64,000 bases of DNA from BD2-11 clade cluster bacterium bin43 (GCA_002238605.1 MPMR01000015.1:1-64000); one strand, 5' to 3'. Counted from the stretch's first letter, positions 51,753 to 61,144 are shown. The notes: generated by a model not told the origin, from the letters alone. Made by a program: numbers and translations.

Positions 51753-52478
51753 CTACAGCCTTCTCGAGACCCAGACCGCCCGTCCGACGACGCGGACCTC
51801 TTCGGCGGGCCACTCGTGGCTGCCGTATTCGGGGTTGAGTGACTTGAGTACCACCCGGGACGGATCGGAGTGCGGGACGTGCTCGATCCGCTTCGCGACA
51901 AGCGCGATGCCGTCCCAGATCACGAAGATCCCCGGCGGTGCGGGCACCGTCCGGCTCACGTCGATCATGATGTGGTCGCCGCTTGAGAGCAGCGGTTCCA
52001 TCGAGTCCCCGTCCACCTCGACCATCCACAGGTCGCCGGGATCGGCCCTGAGCCGGTGGCGGATGAACGCATCGGCGAACATCCACGCATCTCCGGTCTC
52101 GCGCAGCTCGCCGTTCCAGGGTTCCTCCGCGTCCGGCTCCTCTCTGAGATCCGCCTCCGGCACGGCGCTGTAGCCGATCGGCGCGGCGTAGGCGTCGTCG
52201 GGCGGCGAACGCCGCGTGGCGTTCGTAGAGAGCCGGAAACTCCGGCCGTGCTTGAGCAGCTCGGGCCGGCAGCCCAAGTGCTCGGCCAGGATCTCGCGGT
52301 CGTCCTCGGCGAGGACCTTCGGCGTGCCCCGGTAGATGAACTGCTGCAGGTAGGCGTCGTTGCGGCCCATGGCGACCGAGGCGGTGCGCAGGTTCGAGCC
52401 CTTCGCCTCCAGCAGCCGGAGTAGCCGCTTGCGCACCGGATCGAGCCGCGCGGCGGATCTTTTTTTCTTTCGTCCCAT
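51753..52478 (-). CDS. S24-family phage-type repressor (CI/LexA-like)
   Basis: A 241-residue regulator. The N-terminal 70 residues form a helix-turn-helix (LRTASVAMGRNDAYLQQFIY). The C-terminal half is an S24 peptidase. The serine is in VEVDGDSMEPLLSSGDHIM and the lysine in ALVAKRIEH, so it should cleave itself upon RecA activation, as CI and LexA do. Start ATG 52478 begins MGRKKKRSAARLDPVRKRLL. It faces away from the AlpA-type regulator and the conjugation operon, a usual arrangement for a repressor that keeps an integrated element silent and releases it in DNA damage (inference). Confidence 0.85.
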   Translation of the reverse strand: MGRKKKRSAARLDPVRKRLLRLLEAKGSNLRTASVAMGRNDAYLQQFIYRGTPKVLAEDDREILAEHLGCRPELLKHGRSFRLSTNATRRSPPDDAYAAPIGYSAVPEADLREEPDAEEPWNGELRETGDAWMFADAFIRHRLRADPGDLWMVEVDGDSMEPLLSSGDHIMIDVSRTVPAPPGIFVIWDGIALVAKRIEHVPHSDPSRVVLKSLNPEYGSHEWPAEEVRVVGRAVWVSRRL

Positions 52479-52859
52479 GGGGCTGAAATAACCCCGCTTC
52501 CGGCCGGTTCCGCAAGCCGGGCGGGACACCGATGGAAGCCGACTTTGCCGGGTAGGCGCCGGGGACGCGGCCAGCGCGCACCGTCTTCGCTTGACCGGTC
52601 CCTCAGGACAGATCCGCGCCACGCCAACCGGATGATCGAACCCGGCCTCTGGGCTTGGTCCCCACCTACCGCCGCCGAGACCTCCCGCGAGCACCCAACG
52701 GGGGTGTCTTCCACCCCGCTGGCGCCGCGATCCACCGGGCTCACCCCCTTACGAGACGTCCATAGACGTTACGAGACAATTAGGGATTTCCCTACGGTTG
52801 TCTTCCTGGAGAGCAATTCTTCACCGTTTTGGCCATGAAGACGCGGGAGCAGTACGGCC
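52479..52859. promoter_or_regulatory. Divergent regulatory region with candidate operators
   Basis: Lies between the repressor and the AlpA-type gene. TTACGAGAC occurs at 52749-52757 and again at 52769-52777, exactly 20 bp apart (two helical turns). A palindrome TAGGGATTTCCCTA follows at 52781-52794. These are natural candidates for repressor or AlpA binding; no experimental support is implied. Confidence 0.55.
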
Positions 52860-53357
52860 ATGGAGACGTTGGAGCGGTACTTCAACTCTCGGACAAGCGC
52901 GTTCCTCGAGGAGACGGGAATGGGAGCTACAACACTCGGAATGAAGGCGGTGGGCGACCCGAATCTGATGCGCGAGATCGCGCAGGGGCGTTCGCCGTCG
53001 CTCAGGATCGCGGATCAGGTGCTGGCGTTCATCGACAGTCACGAAAGGGATTCGGGCGGTGCCCGGGCTCCGCACCGCCGGCGCCGAGCGCCTTCGCCGC
53101 GGGCGAGGAGAACGAAGCGGAGCAGAGTGAAGAGCGAGCAACCGATGGAACGGGGACCGAACGCGCCGATGCGCTTCCTGCGGCTTCCGGAGGTGGAAGC
53201 CCGGACGGGTCTGGCGCGGCCGACGATCTACGCCCGAATGGCCGCGGGGACCTTCCCGCAACCGGTCTCGCTGGGTGGTCGCGCAGTGGGTTGGATCGAG
53301 TCGGAGATCGAGGAGTGGATGCGCGAGCGAATCGCGAACACCCGGGGCGGCGGATAG
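52860..53357 (+). CDS. Two-part DNA-binding regulator ending in an AlpA domain
   Basis: A 165-residue protein. The first 60 residues (ETGMGATTLGMKAVGDPNLM, then IAQGRSPSLRIADQVLAFID) look like a small helical regulator domain. A basic linker (RRRRAPSPRARRTKRSR) follows, then an AlpA/MerR-like helix-turn-helix (MRFLRLPEVEARTGLARPTI, then GGRAVGWIESEIEEWMRER). AlpA-type proteins activate excision genes of integrated elements. It is first in line before trbC, 37 bp away, and probably the transcriptional switch of the operon. The double domain is uncommon. Confidence 0.7.
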   Translation: METLERYFNSRTSAFLEETGMGATTLGMKAVGDPNLMREIAQGRSPSLRIADQVLAFIDSHERDSGGARAPHRRRRAPSPRARRTKRSRVKSEQPMERGPNAPMRFLRLPEVEARTGLARPTIYARMAAGTFPQPVSLGGRAVGWIESEIEEWMRERIANTRGGG

Positions 53358-53394
53358 GCCGGCGCCCCCTGAACCCCAAAAGGGAGAGAACGGA

Positions 53395-53682
53395 ATGAAG
53401 AAGATGTTTGGAACGAAGCTGGCGGCCGCGTGGGCCGCGCTGCTTGTGCTGATGCCCGGCGTGCTCCACGCGCAGGGCACGAGCCCGTGGGTGGAGGCGG
53501 TGAACGAGCTGCAGACGCAGTTCACCGGACCGATCGCGCGGGGGCTGTCGCTGATCGCGATCGTGGTGGGCGGGCTGATGTTCGCGTTCGGCGAGGGCGG
53601 GAGCAAGCGCACGCTGGCCGGGATCATCTTCGGGATCGGGATGGCCGTGGGCGCGGTCAACTTCCTGGCCTGGCTCTTCTGA
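53395..53682 (+). CDS. trbC: TrbC/VirB2-type conjugative pilin
   Basis: A 95-residue precursor with signal peptide (KKMFGTKLAAAWAALLVLMP, cleavage after LHAQ) and two hydrophobic helices (LSLIAIVVGGLMFAFGEGG; LAGIIFGIGMAVGAVNFLAW) joined by a short basic loop. This is the normal form of VirB2 pilins. GGGAGAG precedes ATG 53395. The stop overlaps the next start (TGATG). Confidence 0.9.
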   Translation: MKKMFGTKLAAAWAALLVLMPGVLHAQGTSPWVEAVNELQTQFTGPIARGLSLIAIVVGGLMFAFGEGGSKRTLAGIIFGIGMAVGAVNFLAWLF

Positions 53683-53987
53683 TGCGGGGCCTCACACGCT
53701 GGGCTGGCTACGCTGCGCTCAACCGTCCGCTGACGGTGCTGGGCGTGGAGCGCCGGCTGTTCCTGCTGGGCGCGACGCTCGCGGTCGCGGTGTGGAACGC
53801 GACGGCGTCGCTTGTGGCGGGTGGCCTGGTGTTCGCGGTTTGCTACGGCGCGGGGTGGCTGGCGGGCCGGAGAGACCCGGCGATGCTGGCGGTGCTCCGG
53901 GCCGCCGCGCGCTACCCGGCCCGGTACGATCCGGGCAAGTGGGCGGACGAGCCGTGGCACGTCTTCGTCCGCGGGGGTTCCCGGTGA
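53682..53987 (+). CDS. trbD: TrbD/VirB3-type inner-membrane protein
   Basis: A 101-residue protein with two membrane helices (FLLGATLAVAVWNATASLVA and the following GGLVFAVCYGAGWLAG). NRPLTVLGVERR precedes them, as in VirB3 homologues. It works next to the VirB4 ATPase at the base of the channel. It overlaps trbC by 1 bp and trbE by 4 bp. Confidence 0.85.
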   Translation: MRGLTRWAGYAALNRPLTVLGVERRLFLLGATLAVAVWNATASLVAGGLVFAVCYGAGWLAGRRDPAMLAVLRAAARYPARYDPGKWADEPWHVFVRGGSR

Positions 53988-56437
53988 GGGTCGCCGACGA
54001 ACTCCGGGCCTACGAGGCGGCGGGTTCGCTGGCCGAGGAACTGCCCTACTGGGGCTGGCTCGAAGACGGCCAAAGCTGCCTGACCCGCTCGGGCGAGCTG
54101 ATCGCGGCGGGCCTGATCCGGCCCGCCGTGACCGACGGGAAGACGCCCGAACAGATCGACCGCGTGCTGGGACTCTGGCAGAGGTTGCTGTCGGGCCTCG
54201 GTCCCGGCACGCGGCTCCAGTTTCACATTCTCCGGCGCCCGAGCCGCGCCGAGAGTCCGCAGGACAACGGTTCGGACATCGCGTCCTTGTCGGGGCGCAA
54301 GCGAGGCGCGTTCCTCGCCGGGCGCGTCCAGCGGCTCGACGCCTACGCCGTCTGGACGCACAACCCGGGGCTTCGCCAGATCGGCGGGAGTTCCGGGTCG
54401 GGACCGCTATCGCGGCTCAAGCGACGGCGGAAGCGCGGGGGCAAGACGGGAACGACCTACCTCGCGTCGGAGATCGAGGCCGCTGCGGGCCGGTTCCGGG
54501 CGATGATCGACGCGGGCCGCTCGCTCGTGGCCGAGCACACGCCCGTCGAGATGCTCGGAGCCATGGAAGCGTCTCGGCTTCTCTCCGAGTTGACGAACAA
54601 GCCCGGCACCTTCTGGGACGGCGCGACGGGCAGCGGCATGAACTGGCGCCTCGCGCTGTCGGAGCTGGAGGCGGAGCGTTCGCACCTGAAGCTCGACGGC
54701 GAGCCGGTGATCCTCTACTCGCTGCTGTCGCCGCCGGGGCAGGCGCACGCGAACCTGCTCCAAGACCTCTACTGCCTCGATGCGGTGACGACCGTCTCGC
54801 TCGAATGGCGGCCGTGGACTACTGAAGCGGCGCGAAGAAGGATCCGCAGCGCACAGCGCCACTACTTCGCGCGCCGCTACTCGATGATGGCGCACGCGCA
54901 GGACGCGCAAGGCACGGCGGCGGCGATGGTCGATTCGGCGGCGGCGGCCGAGTCCGACCGGCTGGGGAGCGCGCTGGTCGAACTCGAAGCCGACGGGGTG
55001 GCCTACGGCGAGGCGTCGCTCACCGTGGTGCTCCACGGCGAGCTCGAAGGGATCGAGCGGCTGGACGGGGATGTTCGCCGCCTGTTTGCCGCGCATGACG
55101 CGAAGGTCATTCGCGAAGGCTACGGCCAGCTTCCCGCGTGGTTCGCCCGGCTCCCGGCCCAGCCGCGCAAGCGGCAGGTGCGGAGGGTGTTCGTCTCCGC
55201 CGGGGTCGCGGCCTGCCTCGCGCCCGTGTTCGGTCCGCCGAGGGGGCATCGGAAGAGCCGCCATCTCGACCGCGAGCCGCTGGCGGTGTTCGAGACGCCG
55301 TGGCGGACCAGCTACCGCTACGACCTGTTCGCGGGCGATGTGGGCCACACGCTGATCCTGGGCGCGACGGGATCGGGCAAGAGCTTTGCGCTCAACTTCC
55401 TGCTCGTCGAGTCGCTCAAGTACGACCCCCGCATCCTAATCCTGGACCTGGGCGGTTCGTACCGCTGGCTGACGCGGTTCCTCGGGGGCCGCTATCTGGA
55501 GCTCGCGCCCGGCGAGACGGAGCCGACGCTTCGGCTACAGCCCTTCGCGCTGCCCCCGACAACGAGGACCTTCCAGTTCCTGACCGGCTGGGTGCTGCGG
55601 CTCCTGAAGCTCGGAGGGTACGAGGCCGACGGGTCGGACACGAGCGAGATCCGCGCGCGGATCGAGGACCTCTACGCGCTGGGGCCTGAGCGCCGGACGC
55701 TGAGCGTGCTGGCCGGCTCGCTCCCGGTCGCAATGTGGCCCGCCTTCAGCCGGTGGACGGAGGACGGCGCCTGGGGCGCGTTCTTCGACAACGCGCCGTC
55801 GGGCGCGGCGGACATCGAGTTCCGGGACTGGCAGGTGATCGACCTGGCGGGCGCGGCGGAGCACGCGGACCTCTGCGAGGCGGCGCTCAGCTACCTCCTG
55901 GAACGCATGCGCCTGGAGATCGAAGACCCGGCTGAGACGGCCCGGCTCAAGCTGATGGTCGTGGACGAGGCGTGGCGGTACATGCAGGACCCCGCCGTGC
56001 TGAACTACCTGGCCGAGGCGGCCAAGACGTGGCGCAAGAAGAACGCCGCGCTCGTGCTCGCCACGCAGTCCGCCGTGGACGTGACCGGGACGCCGGGAGC
56101 ATCGGCGCTCCTCGAATCGATCCCGACCAAGCTGTTCCTCGCCAACCCCGAGTTGCCCGCCGAGGCCGGAGCCTTGTTCCGGCTGAACGAGTCGGAGGTG
56201 GCCCAGGTCCGGGAGCTGACGCCGAAGCGCGAACTCTACCTCCGCCGCCCGGACGAGGCGGCGGTGCTCCGGCTCGAAGTCGATCCGGAGAGCTACTGGC
56301 TCTACACCTCCTCGCCGCTCGACGCCGAGAGGCGCGCCGAAGCCGTGGCGAGACACGGCCTGGTCCGGGGGCTCGAAGTGCTCGCCCGGCCGAACCCATC
56401 CCACCACCCCCAAAACGAAAGGGACCTGACACCATGA
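53984..56437 (+). CDS. trbE: TrbE/VirB4-type conjugation ATPase
   Basis: An 817-residue ATPase powering pilus assembly and transfer. Walker A is LILGATGSGKSFALNFLL near residue 457, Walker B KLMVVDEAWRYMQD near 655, and ATQSAVDVTGTPGA follows with a conserved glutamine. The N-terminal 400 residues form the usual VirB4 region. The start is the GTG at 53984 overlapping the trbD stop (GTGA); an upstream in-frame start at 53792 lies inside trbD. Confidence 0.9.
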   Translation: MRVADELRAYEAAGSLAEELPYWGWLEDGQSCLTRSGELIAAGLIRPAVTDGKTPEQIDRVLGLWQRLLSGLGPGTRLQFHILRRPSRAESPQDNGSDIASLSGRKRGAFLAGRVQRLDAYAVWTHNPGLRQIGGSSGSGPLSRLKRRRKRGGKTGTTYLASEIEAAAGRFRAMIDAGRSLVAEHTPVEMLGAMEASRLLSELTNKPGTFWDGATGSGMNWRLALSELEAERSHLKLDGEPVILYSLLSPPGQAHANLLQDLYCLDAVTTVSLEWRPWTTEAARRRIRSAQRHYFARRYSMMAHAQDAQGTAAAMVDSAAAAESDRLGSALVELEADGVAYGEASLTVVLHGELEGIERLDGDVRRLFAAHDAKVIREGYGQLPAWFARLPAQPRKRQVRRVFVSAGVAACLAPVFGPPRGHRKSRHLDREPLAVFETPWRTSYRYDLFAGDVGHTLILGATGSGKSFALNFLLVESLKYDPRILILDLGGSYRWLTRFLGGRYLELAPGETEPTLRLQPFALPPTTRTFQFLTGWVLRLLKLGGYEADGSDTSEIRARIEDLYALGPERRTLSVLAGSLPVAMWPAFSRWTEDGAWGAFFDNAPSGAADIEFRDWQVIDLAGAAEHADLCEAALSYLLERMRLEIEDPAETARLKLMVVDEAWRYMQDPAVLNYLAEAAKTWRKKNAALVLATQSAVDVTGTPGASALLESIPTKLFLANPELPAEAGALFRLNESEVAQVRELTPKRELYLRRPDEAAVLRLEVDPESYWLYTSSPLDAERRAEAVARHGLVRGLEVLARPNPSHHPQNERDLTP

Positions 56438-57318
56438 AAACACCCACCGCAGCGATCCTGCTCGGGATCGTCGTTGTCCTGCTCACGCTGCTCCTGGCGG
56501 CGCTCCCCGGCGACGCCTGCGCGCAACAGACAGGCACCGATGCCGCCTACCTGCGCGTGCCGGTGCCGGAGGAGGGCGCTGAACGGATCCCCCGGCTCCG
56601 CGCGCGCGTGCGCCACACGACTGTAATCGTGCTCCCGGCCGAAGAGCGGATCCTGGACTTCGTGGCCGGCGACTCCGAGTACTGGCACCTGACCGGCGCG
56701 GCGAACATCGCCTACCTCAAACCGCTGGCCGAGGACGCGGCCACCAATGTCGCGCTCGTCTGCGAATCGGGGCGTATCTACTCGTTTCTGGTCTCCGAAC
56801 ACGGGGAGAAGCCGCCGCATCTGGTGGTCCGCGTCGAGGCGGGCGCGGAAGCGGCTGAGATGTCCGGCGCCGCCGGCAGACCCGCGTTCGTCGCCCGGAG
56901 CGAAGTCGCGGCCTACCGGCAGATGGCGGCCCAAGCGGCCAAGTCCGCGGGCCGGGCGCGCGAGGAGGCCGAGGCCGGGATCGCGGAGGCGCGTGAGCAG
57001 GCGGCTGCGGAGATCGAGGCGTTCCGCGCCTCCTACCCCGAACGGCTGCGGTTCGAGTACCGGCTGGACCGGAGGGCATCCGAGCGTCCGTTCCGGGTCG
57101 AGGCGATGTGGCACGACGGGCTCTTCACCTACCTCCGCTCGCGCGCGCAGGAGTCCCCGGCCCTCTACGAACTCACCGACGGCGAGCCGAGTCTGGTCGC
57201 GTTCGATCTGACCGAGGACGGGCTCTACATCGCCCGCCATGTCTTGGGCGACGGCTGGCTCCAGCTTGGCGACAAGAGGCTGCACTGGCGGTTCGAGCCC
57301 GGGGAGGGTTCCCGATGA
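56434..57318 (+). CDS. trbG: TrbG/VirB9-type outer-membrane channel component
   Basis: A 294-residue protein with a signal peptide (AILLGIVVVLLTLLLAALPG, cleavage near DACAQ). The N-terminal beta domain has ILDFVAGDSEYWHLTGAANI and SGRIYSFLVSEH, and the C-terminal domain LFTYLRSRAQESPALYEL and VAFDLTEDGLYIARHV. Both are typical of VirB9/CagX. A helical alanine-rich insert (residues 165-200) joins the two. It overlaps trbE and trbI by 4 bp each. Confidence 0.9.
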   Translation: MKTPTAAILLGIVVVLLTLLLAALPGDACAQQTGTDAAYLRVPVPEEGAERIPRLRARVRHTTVIVLPAEERILDFVAGDSEYWHLTGAANIAYLKPLAEDAATNVALVCESGRIYSFLVSEHGEKPPHLVVRVEAGAEAAEMSGAAGRPAFVARSEVAAYRQMAAQAAKSAGRAREEAEAGIAEAREQAAAEIEAFRASYPERLRFEYRLDRRASERPFRVEAMWHDGLFTYLRSRAQESPALYELTDGEPSLVAFDLTEDGLYIARHVLGDGWLQLGDKRLHWRFEPGEGSR

Positions 57319-58538
57319 GCGGCTGGAAGCAGTGGTTCAGGGAGCCGAAGGGCGCGCTGCCGGGCGGCCTCGTCACGAAGGTCGGGATCGCGCTGATCAC
57401 CGTGCTCGTGGCGGGGCTGCTGTTCTCATCGACGCTCTCCGGTCCCGGCGAAACGGCCGAGGGAGCCGCGCCCACGGAGCAGCGGCCGGTGGACGACCGC
57501 ACGGGCCGCTCGCTCGACGGGCGCCTCGATGCCGAGACGATGCGCCAGACTCAGCAGGCGGCGGCCGATGCGGACCGGGAGCGGCAACCGTCGGATGACG
57601 ACGACGGGCAGGAACCGGACTGGCCAGGCACGGACGAGGGTGCCGGCAGCGCTGGAGTCGGCATCAGCCAGGCCGAGTTCGAGCTTCGCGAGGCGCTCCG
57701 GCTCGAAGAGGTCGAGCGCAGGACGCGCTCGCTCCGCTCGCTACCCGTCGCGCAGTCCCACCGGGATGCGAGCCGAGTCCGGGATGCGGCCGCGGTGTCT
57801 TCGCTGGAATCCGAGTCCCCCGATGCGGCACTCGACGGCGCGCTCGCGTCGCTTGGACAATCCCTGGCCGTGCTTGAGGCCGAGATGGCCGCCGGGCTGG
57901 CAACCGGAGAGCTCGCGCCCGGTGGAGGAGGTTCAGCTCCTCAGGCCAGCTCATCCGAGCTCGGCCGTTTGGTCGAGCCGCTTGACCCGCCGGGCTGGGA
58001 GCGCATCCCCGAGGGCTCGTTCCTCGAAGCCGTATTGCTCACCCAACTCTCCGGCGAGTTCCCCGGCCCGGTGCTCGCGATGGTGTCGGTGCCGATGTAC
58101 TCCGCCGACCGGCAGCGGGTGCTCATCCCGCGCGGTGCGCGCGTCGTGGGTACCGCGAGCGCCGTGCAAAACCGCGACCAGAGCCGTCTAGCCGTGGCGT
58201 TCCACCGGCTCCTGCTCCCCGACGGAAGCTGGGTGGACCTCGAATTCGCCGGTCTGAACCAGGCGGGCGAGAGCGCGCTCAGGGACCAGGTCAACCGGCG
58301 CTACCTCTCGACGTTCGCGGCCGCCGGTGCGGTCGGCGCGCTGAGCGGTCTCACGCTCGCCGGAGCCTCCCCCTACGGACTGCAAGCGGGCGTCGGCCAG
58401 GGACTCGGAGGCAGCGCCGCCTCGATGCTGGACCGGTACCTGAACCGCATGCCCGAAATCACGATCCGCGCGGGCCACCGGCTCCGCATCTGGTTCACCG
58501 CGGATGTGCTCGTTCCCCGCAATACCGCACCTCGTTGA
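57315..58538 (+). CDS. trbI: TrbI/VirB10-type scaffold protein
   Basis: A 407-residue protein. A short cytoplasmic start leads to one membrane helix (VTKVGIALITVLVAGLLFSS). A long acidic, low-complexity periplasmic linker follows (DRERQPSDDDDGQEPDW), then the VirB10 C-terminal domain (IPEGSFLEAVLLTQLSGEFP, RVLIPRGARVVGTASAVQNR, INQAG-like NQAGESALRDQVNRRYLSTF, ITIRAGHRLRIWFTADV). It spans both membranes and couples ATPases to the outer channel. Confidence 0.9.
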   Translation: MSGWKQWFREPKGALPGGLVTKVGIALITVLVAGLLFSSTLSGPGETAEGAAPTEQRPVDDRTGRSLDGRLDAETMRQTQQAAADADRERQPSDDDDGQEPDWPGTDEGAGSAGVGISQAEFELREALRLEEVERRTRSLRSLPVAQSHRDASRVRDAAAVSSLESESPDAALDGALASLGQSLAVLEAEMAAGLATGELAPGGGGSAPQASSSELGRLVEPLDPPGWERIPEGSFLEAVLLTQLSGEFPGPVLAMVSVPMYSADRQRVLIPRGARVVGTASAVQNRDQSRLAVAFHRLLLPDGSWVDLEFAGLNQAGESALRDQVNRRYLSTFAAAGAVGALSGLTLAGASPYGLQAGVGQGLGGSAASMLDRYLNRMPEITIRAGHRLRIWFTADVLVPRNTAPR

Positions 58539-58555
58539 CACGAAAGGACTCCCCC

Positions 58556-59452
58556 ATGCGCCACCGCATCCTCGCCTCCGTTCTTCTCGTCCCGCTGCTG
58601 CTGCTCACGGATGCCGCTCCGGCGAGCGCGCAGTTCGACTTCGGAAGCTGGTTCCAGCGGGCCACGATCATCGCGAACCAGATCACGCAGATCTCGCATC
58701 AGGTCACCCAGATCCGGTCGATGGCCCGCCAGCTTACGGAACTCGAAGACCAGCTCGACCACATGGAGCGCGCCGCGCGCGGCGAGATCGACGCGCTCCT
58801 GCAACCGTTCTCCGACCTCGCCGCCGACCCCGTGGGTCTCGTGCGCGACGGACTCGGCTGGCGGTCCGACTTCACGGGACAGGCCCGCGGGACGGTGGAC
58901 GCCGTCCGGCGCTTCGGCAACGGCCGCTCGTTCACCAACCTCTGGCGCACCGCACACGGCACGGCCGACCGAGTGACGGAGGCTGACGTACTCGGTCTCT
59001 TCCGGAACCTCCCGCCCCAGGCCGCGACCCGGGCGCTTGAGGATTACCGCCGTGCCCGCGAGGCGGCCGACCGGCAGCGGGTCCTCGACTACGCCGCACT
59101 CGATGCGGCCGCCGCGCTCGCCGGGACCATCGAGAGCGCGCAGGGCTCATTCGCGGACATCACGGCGAACGGCAATCTCTCCAACACAGCTCTACAGCAG
59201 GCACGGGTCGCCGCCGCGCTGAGCCAGGGGCGCATCAACGCGGCCGCCGGACAGGTGCTCGCGCACCAGGCGGCCGCCGAGGCGAGCCGGGCGAGGCAGG
59301 CCGAGCTCGCCCGCCTCGAATGGCTTGGACGTTGGCATGACGGCCGGACGCGCGCGAACACGCTCGCCGAGACGATGCGGGACGCCGCCTTGGTGAACCG
59401 GGGAACGCTCCGCGACGGGCTCCTGTTCCAGATCCCGTCGTTCTACCGGTAG
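58556..59452 (+). CDS. trbJ: TrbJ/VirB5-type periplasmic protein
   Basis: A 298-residue protein with a signal peptide (ILASVLLVPLLLLTDAAPAS, then AQF). The mature part is mainly helical, with IIANQITQISHQVTQIRSMA and TELEDQLDHMERAARGEIDA forming coiled-coil-like helices, as in the TrbJ family; it ends FQIPSFYR. It acts in the periplasm or at the pilus tip. GAAAGGA precedes ATG 58556. Confidence 0.85.
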   Translation: MRHRILASVLLVPLLLLTDAAPASAQFDFGSWFQRATIIANQITQISHQVTQIRSMARQLTELEDQLDHMERAARGEIDALLQPFSDLAADPVGLVRDGLGWRSDFTGQARGTVDAVRRFGNGRSFTNLWRTAHGTADRVTEADVLGLFRNLPPQAATRALEDYRRAREAADRQRVLDYAALDAAAALAGTIESAQGSFADITANGNLSNTALQQARVAAALSQGRINAAAGQVLAHQAAAEASRARQAELARLEWLGRWHDGRTRANTLAETMRDAALVNRGTLRDGLLFQIPSFYR

Positions 59453-59465
59453 GGGCACGCGCGCC

Positions 59466-60455
59466 ATGCAACTGCCCCCGCAGTCGATCGACCCGAACGT
59501 CCCCACGCAGATCCCGGAGAACCAACTCCAGGACTTCAAGAGCTTCCTGGACATCGTGCTCGACACCGTCGTCGGCGGGGCCGCGCCCGATGTGCACACT
59601 CTCGGGCTTCAGCTCTGGGGCGGGCTCGCCGCCGTGATGGTCGCCTGGACCGGACTCAAGATCGCGTTCAGCGGCACCTTCCAGCCCTGGGAGATCGTCA
59701 AGCTCGTGATCGGAATCGCGATCCCCCGCACGATCCTCCACTACTACACCGTCCCGATCCCCGGCGTGGGGTCCACCTTCCCGGCCATGATCGCGGGAGG
59801 CGGGATCTGGCTTCAGAACCTGTTCCTGTCCGACGTGGTCTCGGCCGGCTACACCGAGATGACCGCGCTCGTGCAGGCGTACTCGGCGCACCTGAGCGCG
59901 GCGTGGTCCACCGGCAACCTGCTCTCGATCTTGGCTGCGGGCGGGACCGTGATCTTCTCCTCGCTGGTCACGCTCGTGATGGGCGCCTCGCTCGTGTTCT
60001 GTCTGCTGGCCCTGTTCTGCGTCACCTACGCGCAGGTGATCTGGGCGCAGGTCGCGATCGCCATCGCGATCCTGCTCGGTCCGGTGTTCATCGCGTTCCT
60101 GCTCTTCGAGCCGCTCTCCTTCCTGTTCTGGGGATGGTTCCGGACGATGATGGTCTACACGCTCTACGGCGTCGTGGCCGGTGCGGTGCTGCGGGTCTTC
60201 ATGGGCGTCGGGCTCGGCTACATCACGACCTACGCCGATGCGCTGATGGGCACCGGCACGGCGGACCCGTTCGAGCTCTGGCTCTGGGCCGTCGTCCTCA
60301 TGCCGCTCGTCGTCTGCGGCCTCATGGCCGGCCTCAAGGTCGGCGAACTCGCCTCGATGCTCGTCTCCGGCTCCGGCTCTGCCGGGTCCGGGTTCGTCGC
60401 GCTCGTCATGCAGGGCGCCAGCAAGGCCGCCGCCCCCGCCAAGCCCCCCGTCTGA
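59466..60455 (+). CDS. trbL: TrbL/VirB6-type polytopic membrane protein
   Basis: A 329-residue protein with at least five hydrophobic helices (for example LQLWGGLAAVMVAWTGL, TLVMGASLVFCLLALFCVTY, VAIAIAILLGPVFIAFLLF). The short, conserved FEPLSFLFWGWFRTMMVY fits TrbL. It forms part of the inner-membrane pore. The soluble C-terminus is shorter than in RP4 TrbL. Confidence 0.85.
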   Translation: MQLPPQSIDPNVPTQIPENQLQDFKSFLDIVLDTVVGGAAPDVHTLGLQLWGGLAAVMVAWTGLKIAFSGTFQPWEIVKLVIGIAIPRTILHYYTVPIPGVGSTFPAMIAGGGIWLQNLFLSDVVSAGYTEMTALVQAYSAHLSAAWSTGNLLSILAAGGTVIFSSLVTLVMGASLVFCLLALFCVTYAQVIWAQVAIAIAILLGPVFIAFLLFEPLSFLFWGWFRTMMVYTLYGVVAGAVLRVFMGVGLGYITTYADALMGTGTADPFELWLWAVVLMPLVVCGLMAGLKVGELASMLVSGSGSAGSGFVALVMQGASKAAAPAKPPV

Positions 60456-60472
60456 GCCGCAAGGAGAAGCCA

Positions 60473-61144
60473 ATGATGAAACGTGACCGTGACGCGGGCC
60501 GCGAGTACGCCGAGATCTGGGGCGAGGCGGTCGAGGCGAACCGCAAGCTGCGGAGGATCCTGATCCTGCTCTCGGCGAGCATGGTTCTCGGCGTGGGGGT
60601 CCTGCTCCGGATCGCGGGCGCCGAGCCGCCGAAGCCGATCGTGATTCGGGTCGACGAGGTGGGCCGGGCCGAGGCGCTGGCCTACGAGGCCGCCACCGCG
60701 CAGGCCGACCCGCTCGATCCGACAACGAAATACTTCCTGAACCGGTTCGTTCACGACTTCCACTCGCGGCGCCGCGCGACGGCGCAGGAGAGCTGGACAC
60801 GCAGCCTCCGGTTCCTGAGCACCGATCTCGCGAACGCGGCGTTCCAGCGGGACGGCGCGGAGGTCGCGAGCGTCGCCGCGGGAACCGCCGACACCGAACT
60901 CGAGGTCGAGCAGGTGGTGCTCCGCATCCACCCCGCGCCCGAGCCGCCGCACGGCGCGACGGCGGACTTCGACCTCGTGCATCTCAGAGGCGAGCAGGAG
61001 CTGCGACGCGAGCGCTGGACGCTTTCGCTGCGGTTCGAGTTCCTGGACTCGATTCCGCCCGAGCTCGTCGTCCACAACCCGATGGGGCTCCTCGTCACCT
61101 ACATGCGCGCCGACAGGGCGCTCGTGACCGGGGGCGACCGATGA
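60473..61144 (+). CDS. trbF: TrbF/VirB8-type inner-membrane protein
   Basis: A 223-residue protein with one membrane helix (ILILLSASMVLGVGVLLRIA), then a periplasmic NTF2-like domain (KYFLNRFVHDFHSRRRATAQ; RERWTLSLRFEFLDSIPPEL; NPMGLLVTYMRADRAL). AAGGAG at 60461-60466 serves either ATG 60473 or 60476. The order trbL-trbF differs from RP4, where trbF follows trbE. Confidence 0.85.
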   Translation: MMKRDRDAGREYAEIWGEAVEANRKLRRILILLSASMVLGVGVLLRIAGAEPPKPIVIRVDEVGRAEALAYEAATAQADPLDPTTKYFLNRFVHDFHSRRRATAQESWTRSLRFLSTDLANAAFQRDGAEVASVAAGTADTELEVEQVVLRIHPAPEPPHGATADFDLVHLRGEQELRRERWTLSLRFEFLDSIPPELVVHNPMGLLVTYMRADRALVTGGDR

